Shown piece by piece: positions 28,330-38,080 of a stretch of DNA of 64,000 nucleotides. A program made the translations under genes and the position numbers. This DNA is from Candidatus Dormiibacterota bacterium (GTDB taxonomy: Bacteria; Chloroflexota; Dormibacteria; Aeolococcales; Aeolococcaceae). Positions within the stretch are counted from its first letter, which is position 1; each line of letters opens with the position of its first letter. The DNA is taken from NCBI GenBank assembly GCA_003153505.1, contig PLZA01000052.1:1-64000 (forward strand), read 5' to 3'. Below the pieces are notes generated by a model, which saw only the letters and a list, made by a program, of their open reading frames with translations, ran no database searches and had not been told where the DNA came from.

Positions 28330-28905
28330 CACGGCGCCGACCCGGAGCGCGTACCGCGGCACGTTGACTCCGAGCCAGATCGCCTCGCCCCAGTTCGACG
28401 GGTTCCGGATCGCCCGCCCCGGCTCGGCCCACGCCGGGGAGAGCTCGCGAGACGGGGTATCGAGGATCACCCGGAGGACGGCGAAGCGCAGCGCGGACTC
28501 GGCGGCCCCCGCCGACTCCATATCCACCGCAACGTGACCACGTCCCGCCCACGTCTGCCTCGCTGAGCCGGTCACCATCCCCGCGGTCGAGATCAATGAT
28601 CCGCCGACCACCGGGAGGCGCAGGTACCGAGCGGCGCGCTCGAGCGCGGCGACGATCCCCGGATCGCAGGAATGGGTGACACCCTGCTCGTCGATGACCT
28701 GGGTCGGGATGACCACCGTCCCCGGTGTGTGCTCGGGCAGCAGGCCGCCGCAGAGACCGGCGCTGATGACGATTCCCGCCATCCCCGCCGGCGGCCTGCC
28801 GCCGATCCCGACCTGGATCACGCGCAGGTGCCGGGCACGGCGGCGCACACCCCAGGCCTCAACACCCATCGCGCAGACGGCGTGAACGGTCGGATCAGGC
28901 GGCAT
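28288..28905 (-). CDS. hpnG: Hopanoid-associated phosphorylase/nucleosidase (HpnG-like)
   Basis: Nucleoside phosphorylase fold: VISAGLCGGLLPEHTPGTVVIPTQV, VAVDMESAGAAESAL; sits in the hopanoid operon. Confidence 0.75.
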   Translation of the reverse strand: MPPDPTVHAVCAMGVEAWGVRRRARHLRVIQVGIGGRPPAGMAGIVISAGLCGGLLPEHTPGTVVIPTQVIDEQGVTHSCDPGIVAALERAARYLRLPVVGGSLISTAGMVTGSARQTWAGRGHVAVDMESAGAAESALRFAVLRVILDTPSRELSPAWAEPGRAIRNPSNWGEAIWLGVNVPRYALRVGAVLEAAFLGNIDPEV

Positions 28906-29890
28906 AGCCGTTGTCGCGATACCAGCGCACGGCACGCTCGATTGCCCCGCGCGCGCTCGAGGCACGGAAACCCAGCTCGGCGGCAGCCTTGGCGCTCGAC
29001 GCGTACATGTCGAGCCGGCCCATGTGCACCCCTTCGAGCGGCACCGCGGGCTCGGCGCCGGTGATCCGTACGCGAACGGCATCGACGCGCGCTGCCATGA
29101 CTGCGATCGGATAGGGGAGTCGAACCGTGCGCCGCGGCAGGCCTGCCGCCCTGGCGATGAGCCGCCACAGCTCGGCGAGCGTGAGATTGACCCCGCCGGT
29201 GATGTAGCGCTCGCCCGGGCGCCCACGCTCGAGGGCAAGCACGTGCGCGGCGGCGACATCCTCGACAGGGACGATGTTCATGCCGCCGCCGAGCGTTGCC
29301 GGCAGGCGTCCGCGAAGCAGGTCGACGACGATCTTGCCGGTCGGGGTCGGCCGGCGGTCGCCGGGACCGATCGGTGCCGTCGGCAGCACCGTGATCACCG
29401 GGAGCCGTGCGCTCAGCGCCGCTCGCTCGCCGGCGAGCTTCGAGGCGTGATACGACCAGCCACTGCGCGCGGCGCTCGCCCAGTCGGACTCCGTGGCGGG
29501 CTGCGTGGCAGGCGCCGGAGGCAGGGCGGCCGAGCTGGAGGTGACGACACAGCGTTCGACACCGGCCATCCGGGCGGCCTCGAGGATGCCCGAGGTGCCA
29601 CGGACATTGACCACAGCAATCGCTGCGCGGTCTCGTGGCGCGAAGGAGTAGAGCGCCGCGGTGTGGATGACGTAGCGGCATCCCCGGAGTGCGGGGATCA
29701 GCGCCCCCGGTTCGCGGAGGTCGCCGGACACGCTGACGACGCCGGGTGGCGCGTCCCACGGCCCGCGCACGAGCGCGCGCACCTGGTAGCCGCGCGCGAG
29801 CAGCGCAGCCAGCACGTGGGAGCCGAGGAATCCCGACGCGCCGGTGAGCAACACGTCGCCCTCGCCGGGCCCTGCCTGCGCCGGGTTCAC
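28895..29890 (-). CDS. hpnA: NAD(P)-dependent epimerase, hopanoid-associated (HpnA-like)
   Basis: LLTGASGFLGSHVLAALLARGYQVRALVR, SYHASKLAGE; hopanoid operon context. Confidence 0.82.
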   Translation of the reverse strand: MNPAQAGPGEGDVLLTGASGFLGSHVLAALLARGYQVRALVRGPWDAPPGVVSVSGDLREPGALIPALRGCRYVIHTAALYSFAPRDRAAIAVVNVRGTSGILEAARMAGVERCVVTSSSAALPPAPATQPATESDWASAARSGWSYHASKLAGERAALSARLPVITVLPTAPIGPGDRRPTPTGKIVVDLLRGRLPATLGGGMNIVPVEDVAAAHVLALERGRPGERYITGGVNLTLAELWRLIARAAGLPRRTVRLPYPIAVMAARVDAVRVRITGAEPAVPLEGVHMGRLDMYASSAKAAAELGFRASSARGAIERAVRWYRDNGYAA

Positions 29891-29891
29891 G

Positions 29892-30929
29892 TCAGTTCAG
29901 GTGCGCCTTGGTTCCACGAGGGCGGAGGCTGTCACGCGCCGCGCGCAGCGACTCGCGCAGCGACGCGGAGGTGGCGACGACGGCGGTGGGCTCGTAGCCG
30001 CAGTGGGCCATGCAGTTGCCGCAGCGCTCGTCGCGGCCCCGCCCGTACTTCTCCCACTCGGTGGTCTCGATCAGCTCGCGGTACGACGACGCATAGCCAT
30101 CCGACATGAGATAGCAGGGGCGCTGCCAGCCGAGTACCGAGTAGCTCGGGATGCCCCACGCGGTGCAGCTGAAGTCGATCTTGCCCTCGAGGAAGTCGAG
30201 GAAGAGCGGGGAATGGTTGAGGCGCCACTTCTTCCTGCGCCCGTCCGCAAACGCGTCGCGGAAGATCGCATGGGTGCGCTCGACGTTGAGCCAATGGTCC
30301 TGGTCGGGCGCCTTCTCGTACGCGTAGCCCGGCGATATCTGCATGCTGTCGACCTGCACCTCGTCGTTGAGGAAGTCGAGCACGCCGCGGATGGACCGCG
30401 CATCGTCCTGGTCGAAGAACGTGGTGTTGGTGGTGACCCGAAACCCCCGAGCCTTCGCGGCTGCGATGGCGGCGATGGCTTTGTCGAACACTCCCGTGCG
30501 GCAGACCGACTCATCGTGGCGCTCGCGGAGGCCGTCGATGTGAATCGAGAACGAGAAGTACGGTGATGGCGTGAAGAGGTGCAGCTTCTTCTCGAGCAGG
30601 AGCGCATTGGTGCAGAGGTACACGTAGCGCTTGCGAGCGACGAGCGCCGCGACGATCTGGTCGATCTCCTTGTGCACCAGTGGTTCTCCACCGGCGATCG
30701 ACACCATCGGCGCCTCGCATTCCTCGACCGCGTCGATGCACTGCTGCACGGTGAGCCGGCGCTGGAGGATGGCGTCCTCATGCTGGATCTTGCCGCATCC
30801 TGCGCATGCCAGGTTGCACTGATACAGCGGTTCGAGCTGCAGCACCAGCGCGAACTTCTCATTGCGGCGCAGGCGTTGCCGCGCCACATAGCTTCCAACC
30901 CGCATCGCCTGTCGAAGTGGCACCGCCAT
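29892..30929 (-). CDS. hpnH: Adenosyl-hopene transferase HpnH (radical SAM)
   Basis: CNLACAGCGK radical-SAM CxxxCxxC, VSIAGGEPLVH, CTNALLLEKKL, FSIHIDG. Confidence 0.93.
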   Translation of the reverse strand: MAVPLRQAMRVGSYVARQRLRRNEKFALVLQLEPLYQCNLACAGCGKIQHEDAILQRRLTVQQCIDAVEECEAPMVSIAGGEPLVHKEIDQIVAALVARKRYVYLCTNALLLEKKLHLFTPSPYFSFSIHIDGLRERHDESVCRTGVFDKAIAAIAAAKARGFRVTTNTTFFDQDDARSIRGVLDFLNDEVQVDSMQISPGYAYEKAPDQDHWLNVERTHAIFRDAFADGRRKKWRLNHSPLFLDFLEGKIDFSCTAWGIPSYSVLGWQRPCYLMSDGYASSYRELIETTEWEKYGRGRDERCGNCMAHCGYEPTAVVATSASLRESLRAARDSLRPRGTKAHLN

Positions 30930-30954
30930 AGATCTCTCCTTGTTGCTCTTGAAA

Positions 30955-32850
30955 TTATCGCTGGACGACGAGCTCGCGCTCGGCGGCTCGCGGCCCGGTT
31001 TCGGTAGCTTCGCCACCGGCGAGTGCGAGGGTCGGAAATACATGCCGGTAGAGGTGGTAATTGATGTAGAAGTCACCGGGAAACCCGGTGCCGGTGTGCT
31101 CCGGCTCGTCCCAGGTGCCGTCGCGCTGACGCTCGAGAAGAAACGCCCGCCCACGTGCGCACGCCAGGTCGTCGCCCAACCCGGCAAGTTGCAGGGTGAG
31201 CATGGCCCACGCGGTCTGCGACGGTGTGCTCGTGCCCACGCCGGCGAACGACTCGTCGACGTAGGAGTGACAGCTCTCGCCCCAGCCGCCGTCGGGACTC
31301 TGCACCTTGAGCATCCACGCCGCAGCAGCACGGACCATGTCGTCCCCGGTGCGCAGCGCGACCAACGCGCTCACAACGCACCAGGTGCCGTAGATGTGGT
31401 TCACACCCCACCTGCCGTACCACGATCCCCATGACCGCTGGGTTGCGCGCAGATATGCGAGCGCCGGCGGGATGTCGCCATCGTCCAGACCGCATCCCAC
31501 CGCGGCAAGCATCTCGATGACGTGCGCGGTGACGTCCTCGGAGGGCGGGTCGAGCATCGCACCGAAGTCCGCGAAGGGCAGCTTGTACACGAGCGCGCGC
31601 GTGTTGTCCTTGTCGAACGCAGCCCAGGCGCCGTTGCGCGAGCGCATCGCTCTGCACCACCGCACCGCGTCGGCAACCGGTTGCGCCACGCGCTCCGGAT
31701 CGGCGGATTCAAGCAGCGCAAGCACCACGACCGCTGTGTCGTCGACGTCCGGGTAGATGTCGTTGTCGAACTCGAATGCCCAGCCCCCGCAGCTCTCGAG
31801 CGGGACCTTGACCTGCCAGTCGCCACCGCCCGCGATCTGCTCGGCGAGCAACCAGTCCACAGCGCGGCGCAGCGCCACGTGCTCGCGCGGGACCCCGGCC
31901 TTGCGCAGCGCGAGCATCGCCCACGCCGTGTCCCACACCGGCGACATGCATGCCTGGAGCCGCCACCCGTGGCCGTCATCAAGTGCGAATCGATTGAACC
32001 CCTCGAGCCCTCGCCGCATCACCGGATGATCGATCGACATGCCCTCGAGGTGCAACGCGATCAGCGAGTACACCCACGGCGGCTGAATTCCGCCCCAGCC
32101 GCCGTCGGCCTCCTGCCGCGCCGTGATCCACTCGACGAGCTTGCCGCGCGACGCGGCGCGGCCCGGCTGCCGGGGCAGACGGTCGTACAGCTTCAGCGCG
32201 TGGTCGAGCCACAGGAACACTCCGGACCCCGGGACGCGATGCATCATGCGCTCGCTTCCGGGAGCGATCACATCGTTAACGTTGACGCCGAGGTCGCGCA
32301 CCGGGCGATGCGAGATGACGATCAGCAGCGGCGCGATTGTCCCGCGAGCCCAACACGCGAAGTCGTAGAGGTTGAGCGGCGCCCATGACGGGAGTCGTAC
32401 CAGCTCCGGTGGCATGCTCGGCACGCCGTCCCACGGGTAAACGCCGAACAGCGCGAGCCAGGTCTTGGTGAAGACGCGCGCCTCGACGAGTCCTCCCTGA
32501 TCGAGGATCGTGCGCAGTGCTTGACGCATTGCAGGTTGCGTCGCGTCGACGCCGAGGACACGAAGCGCGACGTAGGCCTCGATGGTCGTGCTGAGGTCGC
32601 CGGGGCCATCATGGTACAGAGCCCATGTGCCGTCCTCACGCTGGGCGCCGAGCATGTGCCGTATCGCACCGTCACGGATGTCGTCGTGCGAGACACCGAG
32701 GAATCGCAGCAGCATCACGTGCTCCGCGGTCATGGTTACGTTGGTCTCGAGCTCGCCGCTCCACCAGCCGGACTCGTCCTGATGGTCGAGGAGCCACTGC
32801 ACGGCGGAGCGCAGACCTTCAGACTGCACGAGCCACCTCCAGCGCCGCAC
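30955..32850 (-). CDS. shc: Squalene-hopene cyclase
   Basis: 631 aa; DVDDTAVV catalytic DxDD, multiple QW repeats (GTWALYHDGPGDLSTTIEAYVAL, QSPDGGWGESCHSY). Confidence 0.95.
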   Translation of the reverse strand: MRRWRWLVQSEGLRSAVQWLLDHQDESGWWSGELETNVTMTAEHVMLLRFLGVSHDDIRDGAIRHMLGAQREDGTWALYHDGPGDLSTTIEAYVALRVLGVDATQPAMRQALRTILDQGGLVEARVFTKTWLALFGVYPWDGVPSMPPELVRLPSWAPLNLYDFACWARGTIAPLLIVISHRPVRDLGVNVNDVIAPGSERMMHRVPGSGVFLWLDHALKLYDRLPRQPGRAASRGKLVEWITARQEADGGWGGIQPPWVYSLIALHLEGMSIDHPVMRRGLEGFNRFALDDGHGWRLQACMSPVWDTAWAMLALRKAGVPREHVALRRAVDWLLAEQIAGGGDWQVKVPLESCGGWAFEFDNDIYPDVDDTAVVVLALLESADPERVAQPVADAVRWCRAMRSRNGAWAAFDKDNTRALVYKLPFADFGAMLDPPSEDVTAHVIEMLAAVGCGLDDGDIPPALAYLRATQRSWGSWYGRWGVNHIYGTWCVVSALVALRTGDDMVRAAAAWMLKVQSPDGGWGESCHSYVDESFAGVGTSTPSQTAWAMLTLQLAGLGDDLACARGRAFLLERQRDGTWDEPEHTGTGFPGDFYINYHLYRHVFPTLALAGGEATETGPRAAERELVVQR

Positions 32851-34159
32851 CGGCGCTGCCGGTACCCGTTGTTGCGGTCGTCCATCCGGCGGCGTTGCTG
32901 AAGAGGGTCAGCGCCGCCGTGCGTCCGCTGCGCACAGCCGACTCGATCGTCGCCGGCCAGCCCGTGTCGGTCCACGCGCCGGCGATCACGAGGTTGGGCA
33001 GCGCAGTGGTCGCGCCGGGACGGCGCACGCCGGGGGCTGGGATGAACGTGGCGTCCGGGTCACGTGTCGCCGCGCCGCGCAGCAGCTGTGCGCGCGCCGC
33101 CTGCGGGAGCACGGCGGCGAGCGCAGTGCGACCGAGCTCGACAAGCTCTCGCTCGGGACGCTGGACCAGGTCATCGGCTGCGCTCAGGCTGCAGCACACA
33201 TATCCGGGCGTTTTCTCGAAGACCCATTGCACCGGTGAGTCGAGCAGGGCTGCGAAGTCGCACCCGAGGACTGGCCGGTCGTACCAGAGATGCACATCGA
33301 CAATCGGCATGGCCGCGAAAGCGTCCAGCCCGTCGACGCCGCATGCGGGGGCGTCCCCGAGGATGGCACTCAAGCGCGACGGTGGCACCGCGATGACGCA
33401 GGCGTCACAGGCCGCCCCTGTCCCGCCGCTCAATTTCACGCCGGTCACGCGATCGCCGTCGCGATGGAGCCCCACGACCGCCTGACGGAGATGCACACCG
33501 TCGAGTCGCGCTGCGGCCGCCTCAGCGAGCCTCGCGAGCGGGACCGTGAGATACGCGATGCGCGCCGCATCGCGATCGCCGAGAAACGCCGTGCGGATGA
33601 CGAAAAGCCCCATCGCCGCCGAGACCCGGTCGAGGGGCGCGTTCAGGGCGGGCACCAGGAACGGCTCCCAGAACGCGCGCAGCGCCCGAGGGCTCTGGTG
33701 ATGGCGGCGCAACCAGGCGGCCATCTCGCCCTGGGGTGTGACGTCGCCGCGCGCGGCGACCAGCGCCCGACCCACCTGGATGCGGTCGAGCGCGCTCAGG
33801 TGCGGATAGCGGGCAAACCCGGCCATCAGGTGGAGGGGTGCCGGCCACGATGAGGCGCGCAGACGGGCGGGCGGCCGCGTGCTCGACAGGACGGTGACCT
33901 CGAATCGCGGCTGTATGTACAGCGAGTCGCTGAGGCCCAGTTCCTCGATCAGGTCGAGCGTCGCCGTGCAGCAGGCGAGGACAACGTGCTGCCCGCAGTC
34001 GACCTCGTGACCCTCGACCTCGAACGACGTGGCCTTGCCGCCGAGCAGGCGGGAGCGCTCGTAGAGATCGACACGCCAACCGCGCTTGGCAAGCGCCAGC
34101 CCGGCCGTGAGGCCCGCGAGCCCGGCACCGACGACTGCGACGCGCGGCTGCCGCGTCAT
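32819..34159 (-). CDS. hpnE: Hydroxysqualene dehydroxylase HpnE (FAD-dependent)
   Basis: VAVVGAGLAGLTAGLALAKRGWRVDLYERSRLLGGKATSFEVEGHEVDCGQHVVLACC; ATG overlaps hpnD stop. Confidence 0.92.
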   Translation of the reverse strand: MTRQPRVAVVGAGLAGLTAGLALAKRGWRVDLYERSRLLGGKATSFEVEGHEVDCGQHVVLACCTATLDLIEELGLSDSLYIQPRFEVTVLSSTRPPARLRASSWPAPLHLMAGFARYPHLSALDRIQVGRALVAARGDVTPQGEMAAWLRRHHQSPRALRAFWEPFLVPALNAPLDRVSAAMGLFVIRTAFLGDRDAARIAYLTVPLARLAEAAAARLDGVHLRQAVVGLHRDGDRVTGVKLSGGTGAACDACVIAVPPSRLSAILGDAPACGVDGLDAFAAMPIVDVHLWYDRPVLGCDFAALLDSPVQWVFEKTPGYVCCSLSAADDLVQRPERELVELGRTALAAVLPQAARAQLLRGAATRDPDATFIPAPGVRRPGATTALPNLVIAGAWTDTGWPATIESAVRSGRTAALTLFSNAAGWTTATTGTGSAGAALEVARAV

Positions 34160-35019
34160 ACCACTGCAAGCCATGAGCGAGCCATCACGCCGAGCTTTGC
34201 CACCTTGGAAAGGCGCGCCCGGCCGCGCAGGGGCAGTTCGGGTGCCGCTTCGATGCGATCGAGGATGCCGAGGTAGATCCCCGCCATGGTGCGGACGCAC
34301 ACCGCAGGCTGCTTCGGGATGGACTCGGTCACGCGAATTCCGGACGCGTGCAGCTCCCGCGCTCGAGCGATCTGCATCGCCATGAAGTCGTTCCAGCCGG
34401 GCGCGACGCGGCCCTCGAGGATGTGACCCTCGGTGATGCCGAACGCGCCGAGCTCATCCAGAGGCAGGTAGATGCGCCCGCGCGCTGCGTCCTCCTGGAC
34501 GTCACGCAGGATATTGATGAGCTGGAGCGCGACACCGAGCTCGTCGGCGCGCTCCAGCGCAATCGGATCGCGAAAGCCGAAGATGCGGACGCACATGCGC
34601 CCGACGACCGACGCGACCAGGTTGGCGTATGCGCGCAGCTCGTCCCAGGTCTGATAGCGCGTCGTCGACAGATCCATCGCGACGCCGTCGATGAGCATGT
34701 CCAACTCGGCCATGGGAATCGCATGTCGTCGCATGGCGATCGCGAGCAACCCCATGATCGGGTCGGTGCTGTCGCCGGGGCGGGTGTCGCGAAGACGGCG
34801 GCGGTGGTGTTCGAGCCGTTCGTCGCGCGACGCACGACCGTCGAGGTCGGCGTCGTCGTCGACCTGGCGCGCGAAGTCGTAGAGCGCGTAGATCGAGGTG
34901 CGTTGCCGTCGGGGTAGCGCGATGAATCCCCAGTAGAAGTTGGCGGCTTCGCGGCGCGCCATGTCCTCGCAGTAGCGCTCGAGCGCGCGCACGTGGGGGT
35001 TCGCGCGCGTGTCAAGCAC
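34156..35019 (-). CDS. hpnD: Presqualene diphosphate synthase HpnD
   Basis: NFYWGFIALPRRQRTSIYALYDFARQVDDDAD, QLINILRDVQEDAARGRIYLP; GTG start overlaps hpnC end. Confidence 0.92.
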   Translation of the reverse strand: MLDTRANPHVRALERYCEDMARREAANFYWGFIALPRRQRTSIYALYDFARQVDDDADLDGRASRDERLEHHRRRLRDTRPGDSTDPIMGLLAIAMRRHAIPMAELDMLIDGVAMDLSTTRYQTWDELRAYANLVASVVGRMCVRIFGFRDPIALERADELGVALQLINILRDVQEDAARGRIYLPLDELGAFGITEGHILEGRVAPGWNDFMAMQIARARELHASGIRVTESIPKQPAVCVRTMAGIYLGILDRIEAAPELPLRGRARLSKVAKLGVMARSWLAVV

Positions 35020-35893
35020 GCGGTTCACCAGCGGGTCGCGCAGGGAGGGGAACCGCTCCGGCTTCCCCGTGGCGCACTCCCGCCAACAGTGCCGCCGCGA
35101 CGATCCGCACCCGCGCCGCTCGATCCACGGCGGGACGGTACGCGGCGGTGCGGTAGCCTGCCCGCTCGATCGCGTCGAGAATGGCAGTGCCTCCGAGGCG
35201 GTAGAGCGCGAGCTGCACGCGCAATCGCGGCGGCGCCAGCGCCTCCAACGCGACGCCCGACGTGAGCAGCGTGCGCGCCCGGTCGCACATCGAGCGCGTG
35301 GCTCCCTCGACACCGGCATCACGGATGTCGCGTTGGAGCAGGTAGCTGCGCCCGAGCCGTCTGTCGACCGACACGTCCTGAGCGAAGTTGGCGAGCTGGA
35401 GGCCGATGCAGACGTCGTCGCTGAGCGCCACGGCGGCGGGATCGCGAATATCGAACAGGCGGAGCACGATGCGGCCGACCGGGGCGGCCGAGAGCATGCA
35501 GTAACCGCGCAGCGCGGGCCAATCCTCGTAGGTATCGATGCGCTGATCCTGCAGATTGGCGTCGATCAAGTCGACGAACGGCTGCGCGTCCAGCCGGAAC
35601 CTTCGTACGGTGTCATTGAGCGCAACCAGGACCGGGTGGGTGCGCTCATCGTGGTCGAAGCTCTCGCGCGTTTCGTCGCGCCAGCGGCGCAACCGTCGCA
35701 TTGCAACAGCGCGGTCACCACTCTCATCGCCGAGGTCGTCCGTGAATCTGCAGAACGCGTACACCGTGGTGAGGTCGCGACGCAGCGATCGCGGTGAGAG
35801 CCGCGACGCGACGGTGAAGTTCTCGTAATGCCTGACGAGACGGCGGCAGTACGCGTCGGCCGCCTGGATCGAGACGCTCGGCTGGGTCATCAC
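35012..35893 (-). CDS. hpnC: Hydroxysqualene synthase HpnC
   Basis: HYENFTVASRLSPRSLRRDLTTVYAFCRFTDDLGDE, QLANFAQDVSVDRRLGRSYL. Confidence 0.92.
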   Translation of the reverse strand: MMTQPSVSIQAADAYCRRLVRHYENFTVASRLSPRSLRRDLTTVYAFCRFTDDLGDESGDRAVAMRRLRRWRDETRESFDHDERTHPVLVALNDTVRRFRLDAQPFVDLIDANLQDQRIDTYEDWPALRGYCMLSAAPVGRIVLRLFDIRDPAAVALSDDVCIGLQLANFAQDVSVDRRLGRSYLLQRDIRDAGVEGATRSMCDRARTLLTSGVALEALAPPRLRVQLALYRLGGTAILDAIERAGYRTAAYRPAVDRAARVRIVAAALLAGVRHGEAGAVPLPARPAGEPRA

Positions 35894-36975
35894 CGTGCCC
35901 GTCCATCACAGCGGACGAGGCGCGCGCCGCTGCGTAGCTCGGCGACCCTCGCCGCGCCGACGCAGAACATCACGAGGCGCAACTCCTCGAGGATGACGGT
36001 GACGGTGTCGTCGAGGGTATCGTCGCCCGCCGCTGCGGCGCGGACCAGCGGTCCGGCGACCCCCACCGAATCGGCTCCGAGTGCAAGCGCTTTGGCAACG
36101 TCGATGCCGTTGCGCACGCCGCCGCTCGCGATCAGCACGCCGCGGGGCGCGGCGCTGCGCGCGTCGATGAGCGCGTCAGCGGTCGGGATGCCCCAGCCGG
36201 CAAATGACGCCGCGATGCGCGCGCGCACCGAGTCGCTCATGCGATGACGCTCGACCTCGCTCCACGAGGTGCCGCCGGCGCCGGCAACGTCGACTGCAGC
36301 AACGCCGGCGTCGAAGAGTCGGGTCACGAGATCGTCGGCGATCCCCCAGCCGACTTCCTTGACGATCACCGGTGCGCCCAGCCCTGCGCACACCGCCGCG
36401 ATCCGCGCCAGCAGGCCGGCGAAGGCTGTATTCCCCGACGCCTGGAGCGCCTCCTGGAGCGGATTCAAGTGCAGCACAAGGGCGTCGGCACGGAGCACTC
36501 GAAGCAGGCGGCGGCACTCGTCGATTCCGACACCGAGGTTCAGCTGCACCGCGCCGAGGTTGGCGAGCAGCGGTACGTCCGGCGCCAGCGCTCGCACGTC
36601 GAATGTCGGCAGCACGTCGGGTTGCTCGAGGAGGACGCGACAGGAGCCAAGACCCATCGCGAGTCCATGTGCCTGGGCGACGCGTGCGAGCCGCTCGTTG
36701 ATGACGCCGGCCTGCTCGGTCCCGCCGGTCATGCACGAGACGAGCAGCGGTGCGCCGACCTGGTGGCCGAGAAGGTCCGTGCTCAACTCCACGCTGTTGA
36801 GATCGATCTCCGGGAGTGCGCGATGCACGAAACGCCAGTCGTCGAAGCCGGTTTCGATGCCCTTGGCGGCGACGTCCTCGTCGATGTTGATGCGCAGGTG
36901 CTCGTCCTTGCGCGAGGCCGTGCGCGAGCCGGGTTTCGCGTCGGTCCTCGAGTCAGCGGTTGCGTTCAGCAACAT
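35890..36975 (-). CDS. fni: Isopentenyl-diphosphate delta-isomerase type 2 (FMN)
   Basis: RKDEHLRI, FVHRALPEID, SCMTGGT, ASGGVRNGIDVAKALALGADSVGVAGP. Confidence 0.93.
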   Translation of the reverse strand: MLLNATADSRTDAKPGSRTASRKDEHLRINIDEDVAAKGIETGFDDWRFVHRALPEIDLNSVELSTDLLGHQVGAPLLVSCMTGGTEQAGVINERLARVAQAHGLAMGLGSCRVLLEQPDVLPTFDVRALAPDVPLLANLGAVQLNLGVGIDECRRLLRVLRADALVLHLNPLQEALQASGNTAFAGLLARIAAVCAGLGAPVIVKEVGWGIADDLVTRLFDAGVAAVDVAGAGGTSWSEVERHRMSDSVRARIAASFAGWGIPTADALIDARSAAPRGVLIASGGVRNGIDVAKALALGADSVGVAGPLVRAAAAGDDTLDDTVTVILEELRLVMFCVGAARVAELRSGARLVRCDGRAR

Positions 36976-37999
36976 GGATCGCCAGATCCGCGAAATCGGT
37001 GATCGCCTCGTCTGCGAGGCCGGAGAGCGCGGCGATGGCGTCACGCGCGAGCACCATCGGCACCCCGGCGGTGAGCGCCGGACCGCCCAGCTCGTCGAGC
37101 AGCGCGCGCAACCGGAACTCACCGCCCGGCTCGCGTTCGCGGAAGAGCCGGCGCAACTCGCGCCGGCGCGCGGGCGTCGCCACTTCGTACGCGGCGACCA
37201 CGGGGTAGGTCAGCTTGCGCCGGCGCAGGTCACCGCTCCGTCCCTTGCCGGTGAGCTGCGGGTCACCCCATGTCCCGAGCCAGTCGTCCCGGACCTGGAA
37301 GGCGAGGCCGAGCAACCTGCCGGCGGCGTCGAAGCGGCGCACGACGTCGCGCGGCGCTCCCGCCAGCACCGCTCCGGAAGCCATCGCAGCGCCGAGCAGT
37401 GCACCGGTCTTCATCGTGACCAGGCGCAGGTAGGTCGCCTGCGGCGCACCGGCCCGCCCTTCCAGCGAGAGGTCGAGGCACTGGCCCTCCACCACCTGGA
37501 CGACCGCGGCGCTGAGCAGATGCGCGGCCCGCATCCGCCGCCCGGGGCGGGGCCCTGGGGCGAGCAGGCCACTCAGAGCATTGGCGAACATGCCGTCGCC
37601 GGCGTTGATGCCCTGCTCGGTACCCCAGATCGTCCAGACCGTTGGGCGGTGACGGCGGAGCTGATCGCCGTCCTGGATGTCGTCGTGAATCAGGGTGAAG
37701 TTGTGGATCAGCTCGACGGCCACAGCCGCCGGCAGTGCCCATGCCGGGTCGCCGCCGAGCGACTCGCACGCCCACAGCGCGAGGGCCGGCCGGATTCGCT
37801 TCCCGGCGGGCTCGTTCGCCGGACGCCCCTCGGCGTCGGTCCAGCCGAGATGGTATGCGGCCATCTGCCGCAGCAGCCCACGGGTACGCGGCGCCGTCTT
37901 TCGGAGCCCGGAGTCCAGCAGTGCTGTGTGCCGGTCGAGAAGCGTCGGCTGCCCCTCGATCGGCGGCGACGGATCGATGTCGAGAACGCGTTCCGCCAT
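36953..37999 (-). CDS. Polyprenyl synthetase (GGPP/FPP synthase-like)
   Basis: AGKRIRPAL, ELIHNFTLIHDDIQDGD first Asp-rich motif, FQVRDDWLGTWGD second Asp-rich motif. Confidence 0.92.
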   Translation of the reverse strand: MAERVLDIDPSPPIEGQPTLLDRHTALLDSGLRKTAPRTRGLLRQMAAYHLGWTDAEGRPANEPAGKRIRPALALWACESLGGDPAWALPAAVAVELIHNFTLIHDDIQDGDQLRRHRPTVWTIWGTEQGINAGDGMFANALSGLLAPGPRPGRRMRAAHLLSAAVVQVVEGQCLDLSLEGRAGAPQATYLRLVTMKTGALLGAAMASGAVLAGAPRDVVRRFDAAGRLLGLAFQVRDDWLGTWGDPQLTGKGRSGDLRRRKLTYPVVAAYEVATPARRRELRRLFREREPGGEFRLRALLDELGGPALTAGVPMVLARDAIAALSGLADEAITDFADLAIHVAERNR

Positions 38000-38080
38000 G
38001 GGCCTCCCCCTGCAAGGAAGCTTTCTACGTCGTAACTATCGTCGAATGGTAACCAACGGGCTTCGGCGGCGGCAAGCCGG

